Positions 1 to 33,418 of a stretch of 64,000 nucleotides of DNA are shown here, piece by piece. The DNA is from Proteles cristata cristata (taxonomy: Eukaryota > Chordata > Mammalia > Carnivora > Hyaenidae), in NCBI GenBank assembly GCA_017311185.1, contig JAESUZ010005098.1, positions 1 to 64,000 on the forward strand. The letters run 5' to 3'. How positions within the stretch are numbered: position 1 is the stretch's first letter; each line of letters starts with the position of its first letter. The notes beneath the pieces were generated by a model. It made no database searches and had not been told where the DNA came from. It saw only the letters and a list, made by a program, of their open reading frames with translations. The translations under genes and the position numbers were made by a program.

Positions 1-165
1 GTGGGGTGGGGCCTGGGGGAACAGGGGTACAGCCAGTGGTATGGGGGTGGGGCCTGGGGGAACAGGGGTACAGCCAGTGGGCGTGGGGGTGGGGCCTGGG
101 GGAACAGGGGTACAGCCAGTGGGTGTGGGGTGGGGCCTGGGGGAACAGGGGTACAGCCCCAGACC
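1..165. repeat. VNTR, four units of 41-42 bp, in GABBR1 intron
   Basis: The block GGGGCCTGGGGGAACAGGGG begins near 8, 49, 91 and 132, each copy followed by TACAGCC. Units are nearly identical and the left edge is cut by the window. The rest of 166-978 is intron without a recognisable exon. Confidence 0.9.
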
Positions 166-882
166 CTTCACAACGCAGCCCCGCCCACCTGTGCAGACCC
201 ATCTACAGGGCCCTTTGCTGCCCCGGCTCCAGCCACACTGATGTCCCGCCTGAGACACTGGCTGTTCTGCCCCTGCTAGCCACGAGAGTGACCATCTTTT
301 CTCTCCAGCTAGTAAAGTCCACACATCCTTCAATAGTCAGTTGCCACCCCTGCTGGGGTCCAGCTGTTTCCTGAGCTGCTTCCACACCGCTCTGTGCACA
401 CACCTCTCCTAGTGCCCCTGCTGCCTACCTCCGCCACTGCTTTCTGGTTTCACTGGGGCCATACGGCCTCAGGTGGGGGGCACGTGCGTGCAGCTGCCAC
501 GTGGTGGCTGCATGGTCAGGACAGGCAGAGGAAGGAGGCGTGAGGAGGGCAGGGCAAGGGGTACTGTTCCCACCAGCATAAGAGAACTACAGAAGCCAGC
601 CTTTCCCCACAGCCCCAGGGCCTGCTGTGCCCCGAATACCAAGCACCTCCTCCCTGCCCCCCGCTCCCTGCTTCCAGTTCAGGGCCCCTGAAGCTCAGTG
701 CCTGCTCTCGGCCCCCACACAAGCTGCCAGCCTTCAAGGGCTCTTTGTGCAGACCCCTTCCTTCACCCCCCTCGTCCGCGAGGCCATGGCAACCTTGGAA
801 CCGGCAAAGAGCCGCGCAGTGAGAAGGTCTGGAGGACAGAAGGAAAGAATGGCGCCAGGCAGGGACCACAGGGGTGGCATTA

Positions 883-22042
<21,160 letters not shown>

Positions 22043-22377
22043 CTGAGTGACAGGCGGCCGTGAGCGCCGGACCCCCGCCGGCCGGGCCCAGCCCGGGGCG
22101 CCCGCCCGGCCTCGCCCGCCCGGCCTCGCCCGCCCGGCCTCCCGACGCCGCGGCCCGGCTGCGACCCGGCTCCGCCTGCGGACCAGACGCGCGCCCCGCG
22201 GAGGAGGCGGGGGCGGAGCCCGGCGCGGGGGGGGGGAGGAGAGAGCGCCGTCCCCACCCTCCTGCTGCCTCCCTCGGCCCCCCACCCTCCCGGGACTCCA
22301 CCTCTCGGCCCCCGCGCCCCGGCCCCGTCCTCCCCCGCGCGCCCCTCTGGGAGCCCGGCCGCCAGCCCGGCTCTTAC

Positions 22378-22560
22378 CTCTGCGCGCGGCCCGGCTCCCC
22401 GACTCCCCGGCCTGCAGGCCCCAGGCCCGGCCGCTCCTCCCGCTCCCCTCCGGGCTCCCGACCGTCCCCTCCGCCCGGCCCTCCTCCCCGCGAATCCGGG
22501 CTCCGGCCCGGCCCGGGTCTCCCCGCTCGCGCGCTCCCCCAAACCCCACCCCGGTCTCTC
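22378..22560 (-). other. GABBR1: GABBR1 probable 5' UTR exon 1 (right edge approximate)
   Basis: A consensus donor (GAG|GTAAGAG, exon end 22378) lies 336 bp upstream of the coding start in very GC-rich DNA. That fits a noncoding first exon spliced to the acceptor at the ATG exon. The transcription start is not visible, so the right boundary is a guess. Confidence 0.55.
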
Positions 22561-23069
22561 CTTCCCGGGGCGGCGGCGGCCGCGGGAGCGGGAGCCGGGA
22601 GCGAAGGAGGCGGCGCCGGGGACCGGGGGAGGCTCCGGGCGGAGGGAGGAAGGAGGGTGCGGAGCCGGCAGGGCGGGGGGAGGGCGGGGGAGCCCGAGGA
22701 GCGGGCGCCTCCCACCAGCCGGGCCCCGGGAGCCGCCCCGGATCCCGGCCCCGCCCTGGACCGCCCCGAGCGCCGGGGGTAGGGGGCTCCGGCGCGCGCG
22801 CACCCCGGCCGGGGACCAGCGGGCGGGCTGGGGGGCGAGGGGCCGGGGGCCGAGGCGGGGACGCGGGGTGCAGGTGGAGGCGGCGGCCCCGGATCGCGGT
22901 GAGCGGAGGGAGGCGGGGGCCACGGCGGGAGGAGGAGAGCGAGGCAGGTGGGAGGGAAGGAGAGCTGAGGTCAGACCGGGAAGGGCGGAGGAGGGGGTGA
23001 AGGCCGGGCGACCCGAGCGGCCCCCGGGGCTCTGCAGCTCTGCCTGGCTGTCCTGGGAAGGCCCCTCGG

Positions 23070-24756
23070 AGGCCGGGCTGGAAGCTAGAGCCGGGGAGGG
23101 GAGCCCGCGGGGAGAAATTGGAGCAGTAGGAGGAAAAGAGGGAGACAAAGGAGCCTCCGACGAGCTGGAGCCCTGGACCAGCACATCGTCTCTAGTCCCG
23201 CAGGGCCTGCGCCCGGCGTTCCCGAGTGATGGAGCGGCGCAGGCCTGCGGGCCTGTGTGCGGCGGCAAGGCTGTGCGTGCGTGTGTGTGTGCGTGTGTGT
23301 GCGTGTGTGTGTAGGGGTGAGTCTGGGTTGCTGGAGGAAACAGTTCCTAACGTGGACAGGAAAACAGTGTGACACTGATCTGCCTTCAGACCTTCTTATA
23401 AGCAAGTATCTTCCAAAGAATGTGTCACTACCCAGAATTGAAATTCGTAGATGATACAACCTACCTACACACATGAATCAGCGTGCTTCCCTATCTGTGC
23501 CATGGAGGGGCAACGACAAAGAATAAACACATTTTGACGTGAGACAGGTGAGGCCTCACAACACTGGACGTTATCATGTGGCAGGCCTGCACCTGTCCAC
23601 ACAAGCGCACGTGGACACACACACACGCAGGTGCTGAGGCGGCGAGTCACCTGCCTCCAGCATGTTGCCATCAATGAAGTGATTTAAGGAAATGTTGAAC
23701 AATTCTTGGTAGCAAAGTGAGTCTTCCCTAGATTTACACAGAACTGTAATTGCTTTCCTAGAAAGTTCATTGTATATTAATACCATTTTTAAAACAGTAT
23801 TAATTTCCAGGCTCGGATAATTAAACACAGGTTTTCACCTACAGGAATGTCCTCGGGGACCTTTGAGAACCTGGATGAGGGACAATTCATTGTGCCCGCT
23901 ATTCTGGGAAGATTATCTTATTCCCCTGCCCTACTCATAAGTTCCAACAATGGTCCCCTCGTCACTGCAAGCACGAAAGAAAACACTGCAGTTTGTTTTT
24001 TAATGTTCTCTAGGGAGTGTTTGAGACCCTTTGAGCTACAAGTTGGGCAGAAGGGAGGAAGAGAGTGGGGCAGGATTTCTAACCATTCAAACCAATAAAC
24101 ACCCTCCTCTGCCTGATGTCCTCTCAGCAGGGCGGAACCAAAAAATGTGGGTGTCACTAAAGTTATTGACCCCAGGATAACATATGGATGAGGAATTTCC
24201 CAGACTGCTTTGAAAAGAAGAGTTTCCCGTCTGCCTGGCCAGCAGAACACCCTCTCTCTGTGCTACTATGTGGAACTGGCAAGGCTGACCCCCAGGAGGG
24301 CTCCCCTCCCAGACCGGAGTGGCCTCTCTGGGGCGGATCCGCATAGGCACCCTCTCAGAAGCCTCCAAGGGAGATCCCGAAGCCCCCATCTAACCCTGCA
24401 CTCTGCCATCTTGTCTCTGACTTCCTGAGGTCCTGACTCCTTGGCCTTTCTGAACTGAGGGGGACGGGAGGGGGGAATGTGCCCTGGAAAAGAGCAGTCT
24501 GTGATTCTGTGAAACTGAACATTTTTTTGGTGATATTTATTGCTACGTTGCTGGTGATAACTCAGAAAAGAAACACCTTAATGTCCATATCACAGAGTAC
24601 TGGTTTAGTACATTGGGATGTACCCATTCCATGTTTAAAAGAGCAGCTAATGACATTAATGTGGGAAAATATGAGAATTTGAGGGGGGAAAAAAGCAGAA
24701 GATAAAATCTGTACAGTTGTGGTATACATATGTTTAAAAGCTGGAAGAAAATACAC
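23070..24756. other. Intergenic DNA upstream of GABBR1
   Basis: Drops quickly from CpG-rich to AT-rich after about 23.3 kb. Holds a GT microsatellite and otherwise unique sequence without a recognisable gene. Confidence 0.55.
23276..23314 (+). repeat. (GT)n microsatellite
   Basis: GTGTGTGTGTGCGTGTGTGT-type run next to the GABBR1 CpG island. Confidence 0.9.
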
Positions 24757-24873
24757 CAAGGGGTACCTTGCTGGCTCAGTCAGAAGAACAAGTGATTCTT
24801 GATCTTGGGGTCATGAGTTTGAGCCCCACGTTGGGTGTAGAGGTGGCTTAAATAAATAAAACTTTAAAAAACA
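24757..24873 (+). mobile_element. Old carnivore tRNA-type SINE
   Basis: Short form: head TTGCTGGCTCAGTCAGAAGA, B-box-like GAGTTTGAGCCCC, then AATAAATAAAACTTTAAAAA. Lacks the CT-rich felid body. Confidence 0.75.
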
Positions 24874-26349
24874 CATCGGAATGTTAGCAGTAATTGCCTC
24901 TGGAGCCATAAATTATTGGGTACTTTTTTTTTCTTGACATTTGTTATTAAATTTTAGTTTCAAGGTTTTGCAAGTGTTAACTTTATAATCATTTTTAAGC
25001 TTTCTTTTTAACTGCCCTAAGGACTTTGAAACTGCTCACCTTTTCCCACCAGCACCTGCAACTTCATCCTCCAGGGTCACTGCCCAGATTCCCCAGGGCG
25101 CTTGCTGAAGTCCGTCCCCCATCAGTACCAACGCCCATCCACTCTTCCTTCCGTTAAGCACCAAACTCCTCTCCTCCAGCAAGGACACCATCCCGTCCCC
25201 TCTGCTTTGCACTCTTGCTGACACCTCCTCCCATTACAGTTTCTGACAGTCTCTGATCCTGAGAGTGGGACCAGTCTTACTGTTTGTGTTATTTCCCATG
25301 ATTCCACTCCGTTCCTGTCTTCTGCCTCATCTTCTGCCCCACATGGAGAGCGTAACGCCAGAACTTAACACCCCACACACCCTCCAAACATATTAGTCCA
25401 AGTAACCCAATTCACTACGTGCCCTCAGCAGACATCTAACTTAATTCTCACCCAGCCACGCAAAGTAGAATAACGGCCTTAGTTTGGAGCCCAGCAAGCT
25501 GCAACTTGGGGAAAGTGAGTACGAATTGGAGGTCACCCTGCTATGCAGTTGACAGAGCCAATATTGGAACACTTAGTCCGGTTCCAAATTCTTTCCACTG
25601 TGTGCAGAGATTTGGTCAAGGCTCTCCTCTTACCCAGCACCCACCCCAGGGCGTTCTTCGTCAGAGGTCACAGAGCATCTCAGTTTCCCGTCCGAATTAG
25701 CAGTGGGTAGCAGGTGTATGGGGGGGGGTGTGTGTTCACATCCACCTGCATCTCCTCTCGCATTTGGGGTGAAAGTCCTGTCTTCAGGGAAGCCTTTCTG
25801 CTCTACACAGCTCTTGGGATTTAGAAAAGTATATTGGACAAAGGCATAAAATGCAAACATGAAGTTATTTACATTGCCAGGCTGCACCCTGGCTCTTTGT
25901 GAGGGCTTGAACCCTCCTCCGTACTCTGCGCCACCAAGACTTTCCTGTCGGACCCTGCCCTTCATGTTTCATTTGCACGTCCGCCCTTCTCCTCCTCTTA
26001 TGGGACAGACTCTCAGAACTGCTGGGCCTGGAGAGGGGCAGGGGAACCCGTTCTTTAACCAGTCTTCTCCACTGCTCCCCACACAATTCTCGCTCACTGT
26101 ATGTTCTTGACTCTGCTGGCCTTGGTGCTGAGAGCCAGAGGAAACAGGAAAATTATAAGGTCATTTCTGTTGTGCCTGTACAGGCACATCCAGCAGAGCT
26201 GAGTGTGGAGCTCTCAACACTGCAGTGAAATAAAAAAGCCACGTGACACTGCCTACTCCCGCCACCCCCCTTCCCACAAGGTGCTCTGGGGCATCGGGAG
26301 CTGTCTTCCAGGCACTTGGGGCCAACAGCCAGACTATAAAGCTGACACT
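24874..26349. other. Intergenic, mostly unique; probable MIR near 25.4-25.6 kb
   Basis: A MIR-like stretch (CTAACTTAATTCTCACCCAG, then GGTCACCCTGCTATG) in plus sense. Nothing coding recognised. Confidence 0.45.
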
Positions 26350-26560
26350 GGAGCACCTGGGTGACTCTGCTAGTTGAGTGTCCGGCTTCGGCTCAGGTCC
26401 TGATCTCATGGTTCATGGTTCATGGGCTCAAGCCCCACATCAAGCTCTGTGCTGACAGCTCAGAGCCTGGAGCCTGCTTTGGATCCTGTGTCTCCTCTCT
26501 CTGGCCCTCCCCCACTTGCTGTCTCTCTGTCTCTCTCAAAAATAAATAAACATTTAAAAA
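26350..26560 (+). mobile_element. Felid SINE, first of a tandem pair
   Basis: Head GGAGCACCTGGGTGACTC and body GACAGCTCAGAGCCTGGAGC. GCTGACACTG before it recurs after the second SINE. Confidence 0.88.
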
Positions 26561-26571
26561 ATTTGGCGGAG

Positions 26572-26803
26572 GGAGGCACCTGGGTGGCTCAACCGGTTAA
26601 GCATCCGACTTTGGCTCAGGTCATGATCTCACGGTTCGTGGGTTCAAGCCCCGCATTGGGCTCTGTGCTGACAGCTCAGAGCCTGGAGCCTGCTTCAGAT
26701 TCTGTGACTCTCTCTCTCTCTGACTCTCCCCTGCTCATGCTGTCTCTCTCTCGCTCTCTCTCTCAGAAATAAATAAAACATTAAAAAATTTTTAAATTTT
26801 TTT
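26572..26803 (+). mobile_element. Felid SINE, second of a tandem pair
   Basis: A complete plus copy directly behind the first. The pair as a whole is bracketed by GCTGACACTG (26341 and 26806). Confidence 0.9.
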
Positions 26804-27289
26804 GAAGCTGACACTGTCCATTGCTTCTGTAAATAATTCCTCCATAAAGGAGCCCTTCTGTGATAAGTGGATGAACACAAGGTACTGAAATGCTAAGTTA
26901 GTCTGAACAACAAACAGGGAAATATCTTGTCTGTCCCTCTTTCTACAGGGTGTACGTAGTCAGATTAATAGATTTAGAAAAGATTCAGTTCTCACAGACA
27001 CATTGAGTGAGTATTTCTATTCCTAGAACAAGAGACTCAGATTTTTAAGGACTTCAAAACAAACAAGTATTATGTTTAGTTAAATATATGTAATTAAGTA
27101 TATATCAGGTATGAATATACATAAATTCACAGCAATCCAAAAAGCATATGTATCATAATGCATGTATGCATTTGGGCATTTGGTTGGTAGGGGGTGTGTT
27201 TGTTCACTTTGCTGCAACAGATTTCTCTTCCATTATGTCCAGTTCAGGATCAGATAATGATCCTCTTTGACCTTGGCTGCAGCAACTTC
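26804..27289. other. AT-rich intergenic DNA
   Basis: No gene or clear repeat family seen. Confidence 0.4.
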
Positions 27290-28411
27290 TTACTCAACAT
27301 GTCTCAGAGGCAAGGGAAACAAAAGCAAAAATGAACTATTGGGACCTCATCAAGATAAAAAGCTTCTGCACAGTGAAGGAAACAATCAGCAAAACCAAAA
27401 GGCAACCAATGGAATAGGAGATACTTGCAAATGACATATCAGATAAAGAGTTAGTATCCAAAATCTATAAAGAAACTTATTAAACTCGACACCCAAAAAT
27501 CAAAGAATCCAGTTAAGAAATAGACAAAAGACATGAACAGACACTTTCCCAAAGAGACATCCAGATGGCCAACTGACACATGAAGGAAGCCTCAACATCA
27601 CTCATCATCAGGGAAATACAAATCAAAACCAAGTGTGAGATACCACCTCACGCCTGTCAGAATGTCTAAAATGAACAAGTCAAGGAACTCAAAGATTGGT
27701 GAGGATATAGAGAAAGGGGAACCCTTTTGCCCTGCTGGTTGGAATGCAAACTGGTGCAGCCACTCTGGAAAACAGTAGGGAGACTCCTCAAAAAATTAAA
27801 AATAGAACTACCCTATGACCCAGCAATTGCACTACTAGGTATTCATCCAAGGGATACACGTGTGCTGCTTCAAAGGGGCATATTGCACCTTAATGTTTAT
27901 AGCAGTGCTATTAACAATAACCAAAGTATGGAAAGAGCCCAAATGGCCATTGACAGATGAATGGATAAAGAAGATATGGTTTATACATACAACAGAATAT
28001 TACTCAGTGATCAAAAAGAATGAAATCTTGCCATTTGCCACAATGTGGACGGAACTGGAATGTGTTAGGCTAAGCGAAATAAGTCATCACAGAAAGACAA
28101 ATATCATATGATTTCACTACTATGTGGAATTTAAGAAACACAAAAGAACATAGGGGAATGGAAGGAAAAATAAGATTAATATAAAAACAGAGGGAGGCAA
28201 ACAATAAGAGACTCATATACAAAGAAGAAACAGCATTGCTAGAGGGGAGGTGGCTACAGGAATGGGCTGGACGGGTAATGGGCATTAAGGAGGACACTTA
28301 TGATGAGCACTGGGTATCATATGTAAGTGGTGAATCACTAAATTCTACTCCTGACACCAATATTACCCTGTATGTTAACTAGCTTGAATTTAAATTAAAA
28401 AAAAAAAAAAG
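27290..28411 (+). mobile_element. L1 3' end, 5'-truncated, about 1.1 kb
   Basis: Plus-sense L1 ORF2 text from TATTGGGACCTCATCAAGAT through [16 protein letters not shown] codons, then 3' UTR and poly-A at 28,397. Frameshifts and stops show it is dead. Confidence 0.88.
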
Positions 28412-28741
28412 CAAGTGTGATCCTATTACAGTGGGTGGGATGGGTCTGCCCTGTCCAGGGACCGAAATGGACACTTCAATCTGAGCAGAAAGGGAAGTCT
28501 GGAACAGATGTGCAGCACACGCTGCTATCGGATTCCGAAAGCCATCATGACTCAGACACACCTTCAGATGCTTTCAGTATTTATGACACTTAGATCAGCG
28601 TGGAAGCGCACTTCCTTAGTGGTGCATGACTTACAAGCAACTCACATTCTCTCTCTTAACCCTTCCAGCTGTCTCTGTGTGGTGTGCTGCTATTATGATC
28701 CATTTTCAGAAAAGAAAACTGCAGCTCAGAAAGTTGGCAGA
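28412..28741. other. Short unique stretch between two L1 copies
   Basis: No coding evidence. Its right end carries the left copy of the next L1's target duplication. Confidence 0.5.
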
Positions 28742-29525
28742 AACAGACACATGAAACGATGCTCAGCATCCCTCCTCATCAGGGAAATACAAATCAAAAC
28801 CACACTGAGATACCACCTCACGCCAGTCAGAGTGGCTAAAATGAGCCAATCAGAGAACTCTAGATGCTGGCGAGGATGTGGAGACACGGGCCCCCTCCTA
28901 CACTGTTGGTGGGAATGTAAACGGGTGCAGCCCCTCTGGAAAACAGTGTGGAGGTTCCTCGGGAAACTAACAATAGAACTCCCCTAGGACCCAGCAATAG
29001 CACTGCTTGGAATTTACCCACGGGATACAGAAATGCTGAGGCATAGGGGCACATGGACCCCAATGTTCATAGCAGCACTCTCCACAATAGCCAAAACATG
29101 GAAAGAGCCTAAGTGTCCATCAGCTGATGAATGGATCAAGAAGATGTGGTTTATCTATACCATGGAATACTACATGGCAATGAGAAACAATGAAATCTGG
29201 CCTGTGTGGCAACATGGATGGACCTTGAGGGTGTTATGCTGAGTGAAATAAGTCAGGCAGAGAAGGACAGATACCATATGTTTTCACATAAAGGAGGATT
29301 AGGAGGAACTTGACGGAGGAACAAGGGGGAGAAGAAGGGGGAAATGGTGGGGGAGAGGGAGAGAGGCAAACCATGAGAGACTCTTGAATGCTGACAAAAA
29401 CTGAGGACTGGTGGATGGGGGGGGAGGAGGGGTGGGCATGGAGGAGGACACTTGTGGGGATGAGCACTGAGTGTTATGTGGAAACCAACTTGACAATAAA
29501 CTATTTGTAAAAAAAAAAAAAAGAA
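28742..29525 (+). mobile_element. Young L1 3' end, 5'-truncated
   Basis: ORF2 C-terminus, 3' UTR and poly-A. Flanked by AGAAAGTTGGCAGA at 28727 and 29526 (14-bp target duplication). Its 3' UTR is nearly the same as that of the copy at 40.6 kb, so both belong to one subfamily. Confidence 0.92.
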
Positions 29526-29539
29526 AGAAAGTTGGCAGA

Positions 29540-30458
29540 GCCAGCTCGAGGTCACCCAGCCACCACCAGCAGAGCTGGGGCCACAGCCCACATCCCTAGA
29601 CCTCCTCCTTGTCGCTCATGGCGCTGCAGCTGCACTGGCCTGATTACATTCTTGAACTTGCCTAGATACTTTTGGCCCAGGGAGCAAGCAGCCTGGACAT
29701 GCCCTCTCCAGCCTGCCCACCCCATGCTGTCTTCTCCTGTTTCACACTGAAATGTCACCTGCTTAGGGAAGCCTCCTCTGAATTGCCCAGACTGACCTAG
29801 GCCCCACTCCACCCTGCCCAATGCCTTCCCAGCTCACAGTCTTCATCATGGAAAGCACTCATCTCAGTGGCCATTTTTTTTTAAATTATGGAACCATTTA
29901 TTTAATGATACGCCTTCCTGAGCAGACCTCAAGCTCCATGGTAGCAGGGGCCCTGAGTGTGGTGCTGATTTTCTCCCCCCAACAGGAGCTGCACAGCACC
30001 TGCCATCTGGTTAGAAGCTCAAGGGAAGACTTATCTGACTCAAACCTCAGCTGTCACCCTACTGGGTGGAATTATCTCACCACTTCCCAAGCCTGGTCGT
30101 CACTGTTTGTCAAAGATCTCCTAGGCATTGATGAAGTGAGATGTTTTCTTCCAGGGAACACATTCTCCACACATTTAAATCCTACCATCACAAGCCTCTG
30201 GCAGCTCTACAGGGACAATCCGGTGTGTGCACGAGTTCTCGTCCACGGGGCAGCACTAATGGTGGCCCCTCTGGCTGTCAGCACAGCAAGACCTTACCAG
30301 CAAGAGGGTCCAGGGGCTCTTAAGACAGTGCCTTTCCTAAGGTCAGCCTCCTCGGTCTTCCCCCACGATCCTGCTACGAGACAGGGGCAAAGACGGAGGA
30401 TTCCCAGCTGTGTCTGGAGAAAATTTTCTCTCTGTCTGGATAATCACAAGTAGGATGT
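29540..30458. other. Intergenic, unique
   Basis: A 210-codon open frame on the plus strand (29,821-30,453) shows no domain or family resemblance. I do not call it a gene. Confidence 0.5.
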
Positions 30459-30542
30459 GGGAGGAGACACAAAGAAAGAAAGAGAAAGAAAGAAAGAAAG
30501 AAAGAAAGAAGGAAGGAAGGAAGGAAGGAAGGAAAGAAGGAA

Positions 30543-30592
<50 letters not shown>

Positions 30593-30724
30593 AAAAGAAA
30601 GAAAGAAAGAGAAAGAAGGAAGGAAGGAAGGAAGGAAGGAAGGAAGAGGGAGGGAGGAAGAAGAAAGAAAGAAGGGAGGGAGGGAGGAAGGAAAGAGAGA
30701 GGAGGGAGGGAGGGAGGGAGGAGG
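30459..30724 (+). repeat. (GAAA)n/(GGAA)n microsatellite, about 265 bp
   Basis: Alternating blocks of GAAA and GGAA, then GGGA. Purine-only strand. Confidence 0.95.
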
Positions 30725-31673
30725 ACTAAGGTGATGGATCTCAAGAAAAGGGCTGATGGCCCTACTGTCCCTGACTGTTGGCAAGCAGCCAGCCCTGAGC
30801 CGGTGTCTGTCCTCTGCCTTCTGTGCTGTGGCCTCAGTCCTAGAGCCGATGCCGTGCTAACAGTCTCTGTCCCACACCAACCCAAGTTGGGTTGGAATTC
30901 CAAGTTGGAAGCCGTTGGGGGGAATTCCAACTGTAGGAGAAGGAATGGACTTTTCTAGCTTCTTCTCAGCATTTTACCAAGGGGACTGGGGGTAATGTGG
31001 CTTCTAACTCTCAGGACCTAAGACAGAAGAGTGCAAAGTCACTGGCTGTTAATGTTGGGGACAGTGGGCAAACTGCCAGGGAAGAGACCCAAACAGCTCC
31101 AACCAGAGGCACAACCAGAATGGGCTGAGCTCGTACAATCATTCCTCTTGATTTTCTCTCTTCTGGGCATTGAGGGCTGTGTGGGCTCCAAATTCTACCT
31201 TGAAATTGTTTCAACCTCAGAGAATAAAATGTTTGTATTTTTTTCTCAGAGGAGTGGTTTGCTTATTTGGGGGAGTGGGACAGGGGGATATATATATATC
31301 TTTCTTTGGGTATGCTCAATAAATACAAATAAAAAACAAAATCGCTTTATTTCAAAAGGATTTAGAAAAGAATCAGTTTAGATTTCAGACTTCTCTAATG
31401 ATGTGTGGATTGTTCAATTTACAAAAACATAGTTTACAAGAATATTTTATTCTATATTGTGAAGCACATCTATGTATTTTGCTTATTTATAAACAGTCTT
31501 TTCATATGTATTTTCTGTTGGAAAAGAGCAAAAAGAGAAAGTCAAATGTTATGTTTCTTTGCTTAGAGGGAGGAGAGAGAAAGAGAGAAAGACAAGACGC
31601 TAACAGTATGATGTAGTCATGTCTGCTCTTCTCAGTTGTGAGACAGATTCATAGGCAATATAATTTGGGAAAT
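30725..31673. other. Intergenic, unique
   Basis: No gene recognised. AT-rich after 31.2 kb. Confidence 0.4.
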
Positions 31674-31888
31674 TCTTTTATTTTTTAAAGTTTATTTATT
31701 TGTTTATTTATTTTAAGAGAGAGGGAGAGTGAGAGTGCACATAAGTGGGGGAGGGGCAGAGAGAGAGAGAAGCCCAGACTTTGCACTGTCAACACAGAGC
31801 CCAAGGTGGGGCTTGAACCCATGAACTGTGAGATCATGACCTGAGCCAAAGTCAGATGCTTAACTGACTGAGCCGCCCAGACACCCCT
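31674..31888 (-). mobile_element. Diverged felid SINE
   Basis: Reverse copy: AAAGTTTATTTATTTG, a GA-rich body, then GACCTGAGCCAAAGTCAGAT. Confidence 0.85.
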
Positions 31889-31898
31889 AGGAAATCAT

Positions 31899-32008
31899 TT
31901 AGAGGAACACCTGGGAGGTTCAGTCAAAGGAGCATGTGACTCTTGATCTCGGGGTCATGAGTTTGAGCTGAGCACCATGTGGAGTATAGAAATCACTTGA
32001 ATAAAACT
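31899..32008 (+). mobile_element. Old carnivore tRNA-type SINE
   Basis: Head GGAACACCTGGGAGGTTCAG and tail AATAAAACTTAAATATATAT. The tail has grown into an AT microsatellite. Confidence 0.75.
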
Positions 32009-32073
32009 TAAATATATATATATATTTAATGTATATATATACTTATATATATATAAATGTGTATATATATATA
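32008..32073. repeat. (AT)n/(TATATA) microsatellite
   Basis: Derived from the tail of the preceding SINE. Confidence 0.9.
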
Positions 32074-32074
32074 G

Positions 32075-32525
32075 GTGGGGATGCCTGGGTGGCTCAGCCA
32101 TTTAACGTCCAACTCTTTTTTTTTTTTTCAATATTTTTATTTATTTCTAAGGGAGAGAGAGAGACAGCATGAGCAGGGGAGGGTCAGAGAGAGAGGGAGT
32201 CACAGACTGAAACAGGCTCCAGGCTCTGAGCTGGCAGTCGGCACAGAGCCCGACGCGGGGCTCGAACCCACGAACCGCGAGATCACGACCTAAGCGGAAG
32301 TCGGACGCTTAACCGACTAAGCCACCCAGGCGCCCCATTAAGCGTCCAACTCTTGATTTCAGCTCAGGTCATGATCTCACAGTTTTTGGGACTTGAGCCC
32401 CACCTAAGGCTCTGAGCTGACAGTGTGGAGCCTGCCTGGAATTCTCTTTCTCCATGTCTCTCTGCTTCTTTCTCTCTCTCAAAAATAAATAAATAAACAT
32501 TTAAAAATAAAATAATAAAAAAATA
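32075..32525 (+). mobile_element. Felid SINE split by a nested SINE
   Basis: The head (GGATGCCTGGGTGGCTCAGC) to 32116 resumes at 32338 with CGTCCAACTCTTGATTTCAG and runs to the A-rich tail. Confidence 0.88.
32117..32336 (-). mobile_element. Young felid SINE nested in the SINE above
   Basis: Intact reverse copy ending GCCACCCAGGCGCCCC. CGTCCAACTCTT lies on both sides (target duplication). Confidence 0.92.
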
Positions 32526-32832
32526 TTTTTTACAAAAAAAGGAAATTCTAATAGATAAAAGGAGGCAGCAAAGCATAAGTAAAATAGTACAGGACTTGAA
32601 GTAAAAAAACCAAACAAAACGTAAAGTCAAATCCGCTAGTGTCCTAGCAAATCGCAGCTGTTATGAGCGGGCAACTTGACACCGGATACCTGGCTTCCTG
32701 ACCCATAAACGGGGGAAAGTCCTACAGCGGGAACACTTGCTGCACTAAACAGTTATGAGGCTCAAACAAGGTCAAGCACTCTGGAAGCCTGAAGCAGTGA
32801 CAAGAATTAGCACTTAAAATTGTATTATGGGA

Positions 32833-33062
32833 GGGGCGCCTGGGTGGCTCAGTCTGCTGAGCGGCCGGCGTCGGCTCAGGTCATGATCTCATGGTTCGTG
32901 GGTTTAAGCCCCACATCAGCTGTGTTGACAGCTCAGAGACTGGAGACCGTTTCCGATTCTGCGCCTTCCTCTCTCTCTGCGCCTTCCTTGCTCATGCTCT
33001 GTTTTTCTCTGTCCCTTGATAAAAAATAAACATTAAAAAAATAAAAAATAAAAATTTTTAAA
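32833..33062 (+). mobile_element. Felid SINE
   Basis: Plus copy. AAAATTGTATTATGG flanks it on both sides (32817 and 33062). Confidence 0.9.
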
Positions 33063-33168
33063 AATTGTATTATGGAAGAGAAGTAAATGAGAATGAGTTT
33101 GTGTGTAATGTTATAAAGGTAGGAGGCACTCGCACATGTGTGTGCTTGGTTTAAAAACAGAAACATTC

Positions 33169-33418
33169 AGGGGCGCCTGGGTGGCTCAGTCGGTTAAGCT
33201 CCTGACTTTGGCTCAGGTCATGACCTCACAGTTCCTGGGTTCGAGCCCCGCGTCTGGCTCAGTGCTGACAGCTCAGAGCCTGGAGCCAGTTTTGGATTCT
33301 GTGTCTCCCTCTCTCTCTGACCTTCCCTTGTTCATGCTCTCTCTCTCTCTCAGAAATAAATAAAACATTTAAAAAAGAAATCTCTCAGATATAAATAAAA
33401 CATTAAAAAAAAGAAAAG
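33169..33418 (+). mobile_element. Felid SINE
   Basis: Plus copy with a duplicated tail (AGATATAAATAAAACATT repeated). AACAGAAACATTCAG flanks it on both sides. Confidence 0.9.

Noticed and set aside
29821..30453. 210-codon plus-strand frame
   Set aside because: Ordinary composition but no recognisable domain, motif or splice context; a chance open frame remains the simplest reading.
30457..30930. Lys/Glu/Arg-rich and Phe/Leu/Ser-rich frames
   Set aside because: Translations of a GAAA/GGAA microsatellite. The same applies to 57,510-57,777 and 48,060-48,300.
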